A DNA stretch of 64,000 nt from Lota lota (taxonomy: Eukaryota; Chordata; Actinopteri; Gadiformes; Lotidae), in assembly GCA_026745465.1 (NCBI GenBank), contig JACYXH010000813.1, positions 400,001-464,000 of the forward strand, in the 5' to 3' direction. The stretch's first letter is position 1. Every line of letters begins with the position of its first letter. The translations under genes and the position numbers were made by a program. Below, in pieces: positions 10,281 to 23,600 of this stretch. The notes beneath the pieces are model-generated. The model saw only the letters and a list, made by a program, of their open reading frames with translations, searched no databases and was not told the origin of the DNA.

Positions 10281-13053
10281 TAATGAATCTTTTTTGTATG
10301 GTTTGATCATGTTTGATATTTAATAGATAATTTTGAACATACGTGCTTCAGTTATAATATTGAACGATGGTTCACATATTCCTTCATGACATTTTCCTCT
10401 AATTTAATTTATACATGGCGCCTACAGCATTTATGTATGTTAGAGATAGATTATTAATTAATTAATTATTAATTCATATATTTGTGGCGGAACATCTCTC
10501 TTAAATGGTCCCACCTTGGTTCTCCTTTATTTGCTCTCCATTCATCATTTTCCATGACACCATGGACTGTGGCCAGGCCTTTATTGAGTACATGGTTTGC
10601 TTTCAATGACAAATCGGACTAATTAGCCATGGCTATTTACCAAGGCTCTGAATACTTGTTCTATACACCCATCGTTCAAAGAAAGGCAGGACCTCAGGCT
10701 GTGTGCTGTGTGTGGTTATGGTGCTCTGACGGTATTCGTCCTCTCTTGATGCCGTAAGAAGCCGCAGTGTTTTCAGGAGCTTCTGGAAAAGACAGTACAA
10801 ACACATGCATGCACGCACAGAAGTGTGCCGACACGCTACTTTTACCTGTGTTGTGCATTACCAGTGTCCCCAGAGCACCGTCGCACACCCTGTCTTCAAG
10901 AAGGCCAACTAAACACTCACAATTTCCATAAGAGCACAATCATTTGATAGACACATTGTATCAACTAATGGTGCGGTGTCCAGCCCCTGGTTTGATGTTG
11001 GTTCATTTGAGTTTGTTCATAAAAAAAAAGATGTTGCAGCCAACGTCACATGCTATATTTGCCGCCATTTAGTAGTTTAACTGTACAGAAGACAACAGTG
11101 TTCTTATACAAATAAGAAATGTAATTGCGAAGACTTATGCTGCTGTTCCTAAAAAGTGGGAAGCATGTCACAATCTCAGGGTGCGTTTTTTTCCCGGGAG
11201 ATTTACAAATAGCCAAATAGCCCTTCTTTGACAATGGTCACACAAGAGGGGTTTGGACAAATCCAGCCAGAAGAAAATGGTATCCTTCATCTCTGGCATC
11301 CTTCGGGCTTGGGAAAATAACTTCAGGTGCCTTGTAAAGATCTGTAATGTCCAATTTCGGAAGCTTGAGTGTGTATTTGATTAGCACTTCAGGTGTTGGC
11401 TTGTGGCTTGAAGTCTATTGAAGGTATTGTAGCTCGGGACGGTGTTATGCTGAAAAATGCATCCCTGTTCATCAATATGCAACTCCTGTCTATCACTATC
11501 TTTTACGTATTTATGTTATCTATCAATGTATTATCTATTCAGATAATACAGATTACAACACGTAGTGGTTATGGAAATCATTATTATCATTACTATTATG
11601 GTAAAATGACGGCTGTATGTTATCATAGACTGTCAACTTAATCGGCTTCTCCAACTGTTAATGTCTGTATGAGATTGAATCAACTCACTGTAGAAGCAAT
11701 CATCAGTAAACAAAAGGTTTTGTGGAAGCACTGTTGTAGACGTACACCTTTTAAACAGATTAAATACAGTATAACAATGGAGCGTAATTATGATTAACAG
11801 TTATCAATAATGTGTAAAACAGCACTGCCAAGTTTTCAGAAAACCTTGGAATGAGACTTGGTGGAAGTTGGGCACGCGGCGAAGGTTTTTTGTGTGAGTC
11901 ATAACAGTAGGGCTTGTTTCTGCTTGCGCAAGGGTTTGGAACTACAGGTCGTTGCTTCGGTACACGGCAATGAAGATTCGTTCAAAAAGAGTCTGTTCTT
12001 TTTTTCCACAACACTGTCCACAACACTTCAGAGGTGTTTCTTCAGAGACGGTGTATACAAAATTGATTCTTTCCATGTCTGAGGGGCAGTTGACATAGTT
12101 TCCAAATTAGATCATTAGAGATAATGTCAAGTTACATTCCTGTTTGTATTTTTAGGGACTGTGGAATTAATCTTCTGAATTCCAGATTGTAAGAATCATA
12201 CCAAGTAAACATCATGTTTTATATAATTAATATATTTAATTCTTCATTGTTTCTCCTGTATTTATTGTGCCATCTTTATTTTACGGACTGGATGAAAATG
12301 TTAGTTTTTCATTGTTTAAAGCCTTCTGCATAGCCCTCTACTCACTTGGGGTGGCATATAATGGTGGCATATAATGATGCCATGCAGCTGTTGCTATGTG
12401 TACCAATACATATCAGTGCTAGTCCTAGGTTTGTCAGTGTTGGTATACCAACTTGTCAAAAGGTCGTTAGACATTTAATTTGTATGGTGGCATGGTGGTT
12501 AGCACTGTTGCTTCACAGCAAGAAGGTCCCAGATTCAAACCCCCATGGGACCTTTCTGTGTTTATATCTTCACGTTAGTTTCACCCTGGTGCTCCGGTTT
12601 ACTCAAGTCATACATGTTAATACTCCTGATGTTGCCATTGACCAAGGGCCCAACAGTGGACCTTGAGTTGGTCCCAGGGTCTCTCTCTGTCTACTATGGA
12701 CCTCCTCTGAGTCTGCAATTAAGTTAGAATTGAATAATAAAGGACATGATCAACTCTGAGAATATTTGATGGACCAATGATTAATTGACACCTAATTTTC
12801 TAGCTATTTTAATTTTCTTCTACTTGCCAGAGACCCATAAGGAAGTGAAACTCATACAAGCCGAAGCTTGATGTTTCATACCAGTTAGAATGCAAATTAA
12901 ACTAGATCAGTCTGGTGGTGCAAAGAAAGTCTGCCATTGTTGATTTAATGCATTTACACACACAGACACACACAAACAAACATGCGCCACACGCACGCAC
13001 AAGAACACCCACAAAATAAAAAGAGATGGATGCATTGAGCTGCATTGAGCGGG
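7342..13053. other. Gene-free spacer between gene A and gene B
   Basis: No exon of either mucin and no other coding homology was seen. It contains a GT tract (7464-7524), an AT tract (10226-10275), a possible short retroelement tail (GATACTTTATTAATCCC near 9237) and a degenerate SINE-like copy near 12486. The part next to 7342 is the presumed gene B promoter. No further regulatory motif is claimed. Confidence 0.6.
12486..12745 (+). repeat. Degenerate tRNA-like SINE/dispersed repeat
   Basis: It starts GGTGGCATGGTGGTTAGCAC, followed by CACAGCAAGAAGGTCCCAGA and later GTGCTCCGGTTTACTC. These are phrases of a very common fish interspersed repeat with a tRNA-like head. Many substitutions, no intact ORF. 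Confidence 0.55.
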
Positions 13054-13059
13054 TTTAAT
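13054..13059 (-). promoter_or_regulatory. Possible poly(A) signal of gene A
   Basis: ATTAAA on the minus strand about 215 bp past the stop codon. No AATAAA was seen between it and the stop. This is a weak call made by position only. Confidence 0.35.
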
Positions 13060-13272
13060 TGTTGACAATAATGAAGAAAAGCACGAAAATTACCATCATC
13101 TAATCTACCAATAACATTGCATAATTGCAAGACTATATATAAATATGTATTTCTACACACTTGATGGCTTCCAAAAAATTATATAATATATATTAGTATT
13201 TTCGCTTAATACAAAGAAAAATGATTAGGCCATAGGTTTTGTTCTGTAACGAGGTGTCATGTGATCACTCCC

Positions 13273-14007
13273 TCATCTCCTCCGTCGGCTTGACTTTAAC
13301 ACCCCCGGCCCCATGGCGGTGCACTCAGTCTTCAGGCATCCGCAGGTTTCGATGTGGGTGTACGTGAAGTCCACCTCGGTACTGTCGGGGCAGATCAGCC
13401 GGACCTTGCGCTCAGATGTTGATAACTCCTGGCAGCAGGAGCAGGTGTGCTCCAGGGACCTCCTCTGGGAAGAGTAGCTAGAGGTGGAGGCAGAGGTGGG
13501 GGCGAGGAGGAAACGTAAGAGATGTGGGTGTGTTGAGGAGGACATCATTGATATCATGCATGAGCAATGTAAAGTTGTTGGTGATAGAAATGTAGCCAAA
13601 CGCTCGACATTGATGGGTTAAGTAGGAAGGATGCTTAAGGACAGTGGTTGACTTACTATGTGAAGGTTCCACATGCTCCACCGCAGGATGTCATATTGAT
13701 CAGCTCCTTTGATAAGCAGCCCATGTTCTCAATGGTGATGGCTGTTGTGGTCAAGTTGCACGGGTGGTCACGTCTAATACCTGAAAATGTAGAAAATGAA
13801 AAAAAGCAATTACAAAGAGAGGACTGCAATGTGTAGAGATGTTTGCTTGAATATTTCAATACTGAATATAGGAAAATAACTTCAAGAAAAACCAACTCAC
13901 AAGCATAGCAGCATCCATCAGGAGCAAGAGTTTCAGTTCCCTAGGAGGAAAGAGTAGTAGACATCAGTTTCCATGATTGCACATTATATTGGTATGTCTG
14001 TAATTGT

Positions 14008-14052
<45 letters not shown>

Positions 14053-14231
14053 GTCTGCATGTAATTGTGCATGTGTGTGCGTGTGTGTGCATATTTGCAT
14101 ACAGGTATGCATTCGCTTGGGTTGTAGGGAGGACAGATGGTCTTGGCCTCAATGGTGACCAACTGATTGGCAATCTTCAGGCAATCAAACTTCAGACATG
14201 GGAACCCAGGTGCCGTCCAAATGCTACCAGG
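13273..14231 (-). CDS. Gene A exons 44-47: cystine-knot (CTCK) domain and stop
   Basis: Exons 14103-14231, 13901-13940 (40 bp), 13657-13780 and 13273-13477. The region reads [20 protein letters not shown], then [16 protein letters not shown], then [12 protein letters not shown]. This is the CT cystine knot that makes the C-terminal dimer. The protein ends LKSSRRRR, a short basic tail, at the TGA at 13273-13275. The exon 44 acceptor (ATGAAG/CC) is weak. It was chosen because a nearer AG gives a stop. Confidence 0.88.
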
Positions 14232-14607
14232 CTTCATGAAATGAGAGACAGAGACTTGTCTTTATGGTGTCCTTATGATGTCCTTACACAATTATGCATA
14301 TCTATATCCATTCTGGATGACACATAGTTACATGTATATCACATGTTTATGTGTTTGCAAGCTTGTACACATACCAGGAACGTGTTTGTGGTGTTGTCGG
14401 GCAGCACAGCGATGCAACTTGTTTGGACACATTTTCCACAGCAGCGGCCTGCAATGATCTGGTACTCATAACCCTGGAAACACAGACACAAACACACACA
14501 CACAGGCGCATGTAAGTGTGCACGAATGGACAAACGTGCACGCACACACAAATATATTTAGGATTAACAACAAAGTCACAATGAAAGAAAAAAGCAAAGG
14601 TGTATGC

Positions 14608-14673
<66 letters not shown>

Positions 14674-17600
14674 TTAAAGTGAGAGAGTGTGTGGGCTCTT
14701 ACCAGGGGGCAGTGTGTATCACATGGTATAGGCTGGCATTGTACTTTGTGTAGGTGAGTGCTGCTGTCGATTATGGCAGTGCAGTTGCACTTCTCACATG
14801 GTGATCCAGTCACCTGGTCACCAACCTATAGGTTTGGGGAAGTGGGTAATTTTCCGTTAAGCACCCAGTACACCTTGTTCAGACTGAATCCTGTGCCAGC
14901 CATCTCTAAATGTAAGTTCTCTTAACGTTGAGATTAGTGCCATCTTCTAAGATCAAACCACAACCAATCAAAAGCAAACCCATACACTTATTTACCCAAA
15001 ATATCGTATTCACTGTAAGTTTCTATGGAGGAAATTCTGTCATAAATGACACAAAATGTATTAGCTGTTCCTGCTGGTTAGAACTTAAGCCAGGTCATCA
15101 GCATCACTTATTTGAACTAATCAGAGATCACCAGAAATACTGCTGTACCTCGAGTTTGCAGATTTCTTACCTGATACTCGTGGTTTCCGTAAACACACAC
15201 ATCTTTAACCACTGTGGAAAAGACAAACTATAGGTGAATTTAAATAGTTAAATGAATAGTTAACTCACATTTCCCACATTATATCGGTCTCCAACAGATT
15301 TAATCAAGAGCAGTTTTTGTTATTTTTCGACCAATCCCCTTGAGGCCAAGGCTTGACACGCAAGCATGCACTTGAAGCATATTCTCACACGTACCCAAAG
15401 ACATTATTACTATGCACTCACCACAGTTATACTCGGGGCAACAGGCTCCCAATCTTTTGGAAAGGGTGAAGCCAGGAAGGCAGGAGGGAACAACAGTAGA
15501 GCACTTCTGTAGATCGCACTCTGTTGGAAGACACAGGTAGTTGATGAAGGAAAACCTGCTGGTCCTGCTTCTAAAAAAAAACTTGGGGCCTATTATTTTC
15601 ATTAACATTATTTTGCATATCAAACCCGTGCCTAATGCTTACAGCATTCCCCCGAGTGTTGACTTAATTCAACACATAACCTCCTTTTTAAAAATAAGAC
15701 AATTTCCCATCACAAAATAATGCCTTATGCTCAAAGCGTCCCCCGTGGTAATGATTTGAAATTAAATGAAATGCTTAACCTCTTTGAAACAAAGTGAAAT
15801 GTGTTGAAACTAAAGCTGAAATGTGTTGAAACTAAACGTGATTTGAATGTACAAAATAGGCCATATTCACCTAGAGGCCATCTTCTAAATGGTAGCTGGG
15901 TGGGGAAATTTAATACGATGGCCACTAGGTGATTTAGGCCTATAGCTGACCGTCGTTGAGATTATTCTGTTACCACACTCTTACCACACTTCTGCTTTGA
16001 GCAACATTCCACCGTCTCGACTATGATTTGGCCCTCTTGGTCACAGCTGACAGGTGGTAGTGTTGGGCATGACATATTCTGGCACATGTAGTGTTCCCTG
16101 CCCATACAGGTGCACACTTCACAGCCCTGTTCCCATGTCTCATTGACCTGTAAAGGAAAAGTAGACACAGGTGCTTTAATGGTCTGCCTTACGCTGGGAG
16201 TTAGGGGACAGTATCATTGGACAGAATTATATTCCTGTATAAATGAGCAGGATAAAGAAATAAAATATTTACCATCTTCCAAACACCATTTTGCAAGATA
16301 CAAATATCTGTCGGGAAAACAGAAGATACAATTCAATTTAACCAACTGATTCTACTAATAGATTGAGTTCCGTAATGAGGTCTATCTGACGCGGTTCCTG
16401 AATTCACTGTGAATCGTTCACTAGATTAAGGGTACTACAGCATGCATATAGCGTTATCCTTATGTGTGAGCTTTTTATGGGTCTGAATGTTGAAGTTAAT
16501 AATATAAATTGCTATTGCAGCAATAGGCAAAATATCTATAAATAGCAAAAGCAATGTACTTAGGTCTCTTACCACAGGACGGCACACATATGTCTGAGGC
16601 GGAGTTGAGCAGGATGGAGGGTGGTGGGCAATAACACCCCTCCAACGCCATAGACGTCAAGGCAGTGAACATGTTCTTGTTGTAGATGAACTCATAATTG
16701 TATCTGCATGTAGAAAACGCACACACTGTCATGGTTGTAATTGTCCTCACAGGAAGAATGATCCCATGCGTCCAATGTCATAACTAGGTGTCGTACAATA
16801 TAGCCAACCGCCGTCAAGATAAAGGTACACTAGCCATGAAGCACTAGCCTTAACAACTTTCATACAGATCTTGATGTGTATTGCGTAACAATTATTACCT
16901 GAAAAACCTATTATAAAAATATACTTTTCTGATACTTATTCCCATAATTCGTTGTATTCACCGAGACCACTTCCACATCCTTAATGTAATACTTTGCTTG
17001 ATCAAAACAATAACAAAAGACGGTAGTTTGATGACGTTGTGAAGTAACCTGGGATAATGTGAGTTGTGGTCATACCACCATTGAGAGTGAAAATCTAACT
17101 GACGTGACTCATGTTCACGTACGAGTTAATGTATTAAAGTTGTATTCACGTTACGTTTAGTCACGTTATGTAATTTCCTTGTAAAATAATTTCCGCAAGT
17201 AACTGATGAAGCGTAATTTTGATGCCTCCGTTATCGTGGTTTCGGGGCTAGGCATGACTCGAACAGTGGTAGAGGTTCAACACGATTGTTTGTTCAGAGA
17301 TACAACGTAAACGGACATGCACGATGGCTGTTCATGAAGCATCTCCCGGACACAGGTAAATCTTCCGTCTATATTGGTGTGGGCGGAATGGTAAAGAAGC
17401 CATGCCTACAGGGTCTCATTTACCCAGGTAAATCTTCAGTCTATATTGGTATGGGCGGAATGGTAAAGCAGCCACGTCTATAGGGTCTGATTTATCTCAG
17501 ACCCATACAACTTTAAATGGTGTTGTCTAGACCACTGTGTGTAGAAGCAGAAACTAGTCAGAACTGGTGTTAGCATTACAAATGAGTTAAAATTGTTAGC

Positions 17601-20600
17601 ATTAATATCGTGTCGTCTAATGAGGTAATATAATAAATAAATTAACTTCATAAGATAACGTGAACTTCCTAAATAGCCATTAGATGAGACGACTACCCAA
17701 ACAGCTGTAGATAGTGTTAGATGGGGAATTCAATAGTAGGGTAGCCCAGCGCTGTTATCCGTGATCAAGCCAATCATACAAAAAAATCGATGAGCATGTT
17801 GAACGTAGTATTAACTTGACAACGTTACCGTACACATTACAGTGTGTCCAACATACTTTGATTCTACTTCTGGTGGTAGATCAAGGGGTGGGTGGGGGTT
17901 TAAACGTTTTTAAGGTATTGGATATTCAAAAGATATTAATGCTCTGATGTGCGACCCCTCTCTACATCGTTTGGTCAATATTTATACACAATAGTCGAAT
18001 TACAAAGTACCCTTCAGTAAACAATAGGCTAACTAAAATGTAATTAAACCGGATACGACACACGTTTCAAAATGTTCCCAATGGATTCAAGTCGCTGTTT
18101 CGAAGTGTATCCCAATAACTACAACAGTAAAAAGCATTTGAAGAGCTGCGTGGCCAGTGGCACTCTACTGTGGCTGTAGCGCACATGGACTGTATATAAT
18201 ACAGGTTAACCTGACTTAACATACCGTATCTAATGCACATTAAGCTGACTTTCCATATATGTACATTGGTTGATTGTGTCAGTGGCGAGCGGTGACTTTT
18301 GACGCGACCAGCAATTAAGGAGTAGTGGTCACAGCTTTGGGCACTGGTGTAGTGATGTGTGATTCATGAACGATTCATTAAAAAATAACGAATCTTTTTT
18401 GCGATCCAGTACGTACGATTCGTATCTGCGAGTGGATCGTTCATTTCGTTCTTTGATTTGCGCATGCTCATCACTTTATAAGGACCCTTTTTCTACGTGG
18501 TGTTTAAATGTGTGCACTAAAGTAGATCCTCAGACACATTGTTTCTTCATGTGCCAAAATAAACCTAATTATGGTGATTGATTATAAAAATGAGAATGTT
18601 GGCTATATCGTGTATTGTTTGTCTATTTGTCTGCTTAAAAACTCATTTTAACGTAGCCCCCTACGTCTTCACTGTTACCGTACCGTACCGTCACCCAGTA
18701 TAGGCGCAAGAGCATTAGAGTACCGTAAATGACAAGCATTATTTCTATACGCAAACGAACGATCCGACTCGAAACGATTCGTTAATTTGAATGAACGATA
18801 TTCGAAGATCCTAGTCCAAAAAAATATCCGAACCTCGAATCACTACACTGGTGCGTGTCTTGTGAAATGTAAAATTTAGCCTAGTCCCTAGGGGGCATTG
18901 TTGCGCTGTGTCACGTGACTTAAAAGCTGCGGCAAATTCAACTTTTCTCCCACGACACTGAAAGCTTTAAGACCCTCCCACTCTCTCTCACCAAAGCGGG
19001 TGATGACATAGAGCGCATATGCGTGCGAGATGCCGGGCAGCGTTTCAGTTTAGGTGCACAGAAATACGGTAGTCTTTCAAAACGCATGGGCATGCGCTGC
19101 ATTTACAGCTCATTATGGACCGCTCTCCACAGGTATGCTGGTGAGGGAGAGTGCGAGAGCAAATCAATGTGTTGCGCGCAGGACTACAATTAAATAAGAT
19201 TTTAGCCATTAAAAAACAAACAGGCAATCTATGGGAAACACTATCAAACGCGTCGTCGTTAAAAGCATAAAACTAAAAAAATGACCCACCCAAGTAGAGT
19301 ATGTGTGGGAAACACTGCATTAGATTGGTGGCTGGCATGACCCACTAGTTAAAGTTCGCTAGATTGCTATTGAAGCATGAAGCATCCAAAACATGAAGCA
19401 TTGTTTTATGATACCTGTAATCACAAGTAGGCGCCACCAAAGGGCCGCAGGCTTCATACACTTTGGGACTGTCGCATGTGTATTCTGTTATTTCAAAAAA
19501 TAAGAACAATAGGGTTGATGCAAACAGAGACATAAATACACTGAAAAAAAGGCATGAGTAGATAGACTGTCATCTGTCAGAGACAGTGTTGTAGCAAAGT
19601 ACATTTAGACATGAATCCTGATATAGCTAGGACCGGTGTGTATGTGTGTGTGTGAACTTATGCATAAGAGCTCATGTACAATCATCATTGCATGTGCATA
19701 ACATTCTGAGATGAAACACATTATACATTCCTATTGTTAATAGCTGTACTGCGGGTTTAAACTTAGATCTATGGCCCACAATGCAGTCCGGTCACAGGCT
19801 TGGTTTTAACTCAATATCATAAAATGACATAGTACACACCACAGGTTCCATTGGTGGCATTCCTCCAATCTATGCAAACACCGGCTTCAGCACACGCATA
19901 AGCGTAGGTCTGTATGCTTGTGCAGCCGATGATGTCAATATGCATGCTGCAGACGTCGAATTCGCAGGCCAACATAAATGGCTCATAAGGAACCACCTTG
20001 TGGCAATCTTCAAACACACTGGAGAAGGGATTAAATGTCGTGAATATAGAGATAATATAGAAAATACAGAGAGTGACTATAAGAAGCTAGTGTACCACTG
20101 TAGATGTACATTACTATTAATGTAAAGCCACACAACATTTAGTAAAATAGACATAAAAACATCTACAAGAAATTCATAGTGTGGTGAATTGATTCTTCAA
20201 GTCCTTAAGAAAACACAATATTTAGAAACCCGCTCGTGGAGGTTGGGTGTTCTGACCTGCTGATGATGATCTCACAGAGGGTCGCCTTGCAGGGAACAGG
20301 TACAGGGCTAGGAGATGGTTTAGTAGTTTGCACACACACACTGTTGTTCAGATGCCATTCATCGCCCATGTGTGGACAGGACAAAGAAATCTCCCCACTG
20401 GGCAACATGCAATCATTTGTTCGGTTGTTGTCACAAGTACCTAGAGGAAGTCATGTGATGGGTGAGATTATGTATATCCATTTAGGAAATGCTGATGTTT
20501 CATGCTTAATCATTCACATGGCACCACAAACAATTGTTGTTAGCTGTGTTGAATGCAATAAGCAGTTGTAAAAATAGGTCTGCCATTATAGCTAAACCAT

Positions 20601-23600
20601 TATAGTTTAAAGCTGTAGCACGGACATGCATAGCAAGGTCTGGAATATCCAAAACTTCCTAGAAATGATATACAGTATGAGATATATGATTAGACAATAG
20701 ACTAAATATAAACTGTGACTGACCACACTGTCCCTCTGTATTATGGTTGAATTCTTCATATGGTAGGTTGATGCTGAACATGAGTCCTGAGAAGGTAATC
20801 CTAGCTCCAATAGCTGGGATGAGCAGCAACGTATCTATACCACTGGTCGCTAAACCAAAGTCCTCATTTTTGAATGCAGGATTCACACGAAGGCCATCCA
20901 CGAAAACCTAGGCCAAGAACATTGTGAATAAAACATTACAAATAGTCTGTGTAGCAACAGTATTTACAGACAACACATACATATATCAGATACTGATTGG
21001 CTTTGAGTGGAAGAGCCAACTAATGATCGTGAATTAACATGACTTAATACATTTTGAAAAATTCTGTGAATATGCAATCAAATAAAATTACCATGTTGAT
21101 GAAAACACCATGGATGTCCTTCTGGGTTAAAATGATTGTGTATTGCTGGTAGTAGACCGTTAAAGACTTTGGGCAGGTAAGACCATCGGCTGCATCACAG
21201 TAGTAGTTGTCGATCACAATGCTGAAGTTGTTTTTGGGGTGGATCTCCTTTACAAGCACGTAGGAACAGTTACCTTGGAAACCATAGTAGGTTCCATCGA
21301 AGGTAACATAGTGGGGGTCTCCCCAGCCATAGCAGATGCCTTTATACAGAGAGAGTTTAGATAAAGATATAAATATATACTTGTATATAATAAATAAAGA
21401 GAGTTTTTGTGCTCCTTTTATCGTCATTCTTCTTTTGAATTTGTAACAGTAACTCATAAATCAGATGAGACTTACATTGGCATTCGTAGTGTGGGCAGCA
21501 TTTATCCTTATCATCCACTAAGACAGCGGGAAAGTTGTTAGCACACACCAACGGTTCCAGTTTTTCACATTTTGTTGTGTTATGTATCACCTGTTCATTA
21601 GAACACATTGCTGTAATACAATTGCCTTCTTTCCATTGCTCCCCGTCCTTTTGAAAAAAAAATGTATACAAGTTAGTGTGTACAATCAAGATTACATTTT
21701 GACACAATAGTGTTTAGGTGAAAGCTATATATACATTGAATGGGATCTCATGATATACCTTTCTGGGGGGATTCAGGTTAAGGCACCCTTTATTAACTGG
21801 AAATGGTGTTTCTGGAGAGGTTGTGGATGCCGGTGTTATTATAGAAGACTTGCTGGTAGTCCTACTTGTGCCCTGATGTTGTGTAGAGCTCTCAATTGTA
21901 GTGGGAACCGCAGTGGTAGATTCATTACAGTAGGAAGGCTTGGTTATCGCCACTTGGCAGGTGTTATTGATTTCTTTGCAGTAACCAATGTAGCACCAGG
22001 CTTCATGGTCAGACACATTGTATATAATGGAACCTAAAGATGAAGGAAGATAGTTGGATGTGATTAATCATTCACTGTCCTTTTGTGATGCTATTACAAC
22101 ATTAAAACATTTTAAAGTTAATGTCTTCAAAGGGACTTAACCGTGCTCTGGGCTGAATAAAGACATTTGTAACATATTTTGCAATCTTGGTGCCTTTGAA
22201 AACTTTACATGATATTCTTGGCAGACAGGTGTCTTAAAAATATTCTTCAGGTAATTTAGCATTAAATGACACTGTTGAATAGTCGATTTTGAAAGTGTCT
22301 TGTTAGATTTATAACAAAGGGACTACAACAGCCAATATAGTCTGAGATTGAGCCTCTGTTACAAACCCAGTGTGTTAAGTACTCACCGACTTTATAGTCT
22401 TTGCCATTATAATGGCAAAGGCATGTGTGTTGAGAAACGGTTGGAGAAGAGGTGCTATGCGTCATCACCGATTCAGTGGTGGTTACTGGCATAGTTGTTG
22501 TTGGTGAAGTTGTCGATGTAGTGGTAGGTGTTGTCGGAACTGGTGTTGTTGTCGTAGTAGTAGAAGAGGTTATAGTAGTAGGTGTGGTTGTTTTAACAGG
22601 TGTCGTAAGTGGTGTAGCTGTTGAAATTGTAGGAGTTGTTGTAGTTATAAAAGGAAGGCAGGTGCAGCACTTGACTCGGATCTCATAATCCAAACAGTCT
22701 TTCTTGGAAGTCTGCATATTGTTTTCACAGACTAGTCCAACCCTTGAATTGCAAGTTATGGTCTGCCCAAGATCTTTGATTGGTAGATATGGGTAAATAG
22801 CAGATCTACACTGAACATCTTCTGGAGCTGAACAAATGTTGTGCCCAGCAGCAATGATCTTCTTGATAGATTCGTCTTCTCCACCATTTGGACCAGTTGT
22901 TGGTTCTCCAAGATTAAACCAGTCTGACCATTCACAGGTCATTGCACCAGGACAGTTTGAAGTGAATGGGCTTGTTGTTGGTGTAGTCGTTGTCGAAACA
23001 GGTGTCGTTGTGGGTGATGTAGTAGTAGTAGGAGAGGTTGTTGTAACAGTTGTCGTAGGAAGTGGTGTAGCTGTTGAAATTGTAGGAGTTGTAGTTGTAA
23101 AAGGACGGCAGGTGCAGCACTTGACTCGGATCTCATAATCCAAACAGTCTTTCTTGGAAGTCTGCATATTGTTTTCACAGACTAGTCCAACCCTTGAATT
23201 GCAAGTTATGGTCTGCCCAATATCTTTTATTGGTAGATATGGGTAAAGAGCAGATCTACATTGAACATCTTCTGGAGCTGAACAGATGTTGTGCCCAGCA
23301 GCAATGATCTTCTGGATAGATTCGTCTTCTCCACCATTTGGACCAGTTGTTGGTTCTCCAAGATTAAACCAGTCTGACCATTCACAGGTCATTATACCAG
23401 GACAGATTGGAGTGACTGGGCTTGTTGTTGTTGCTGGTGTAGTTGTTGACGAAAAAGGTGTTGTAGTGGGTGATGCAGTAGTAGTAGGAGAGGTTGTTGT
23501 AGGGGTGGTGGTTGTAACAGTTGTCGTAAGTGGTGTAGCTGTTGAAATTGTAGGAGTTGTTGTAGTTGTAAAAGGAAGGCAGGTGCAGCACTTGACTCTG

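Noticed and set aside
14206..14231. Nearer acceptor (GGTAG/CATTTGG) for exon 44 of gene A
   Set aside because: It brings a stop codon in the required phase; ATGAAG/CCTGG keeps the frame.
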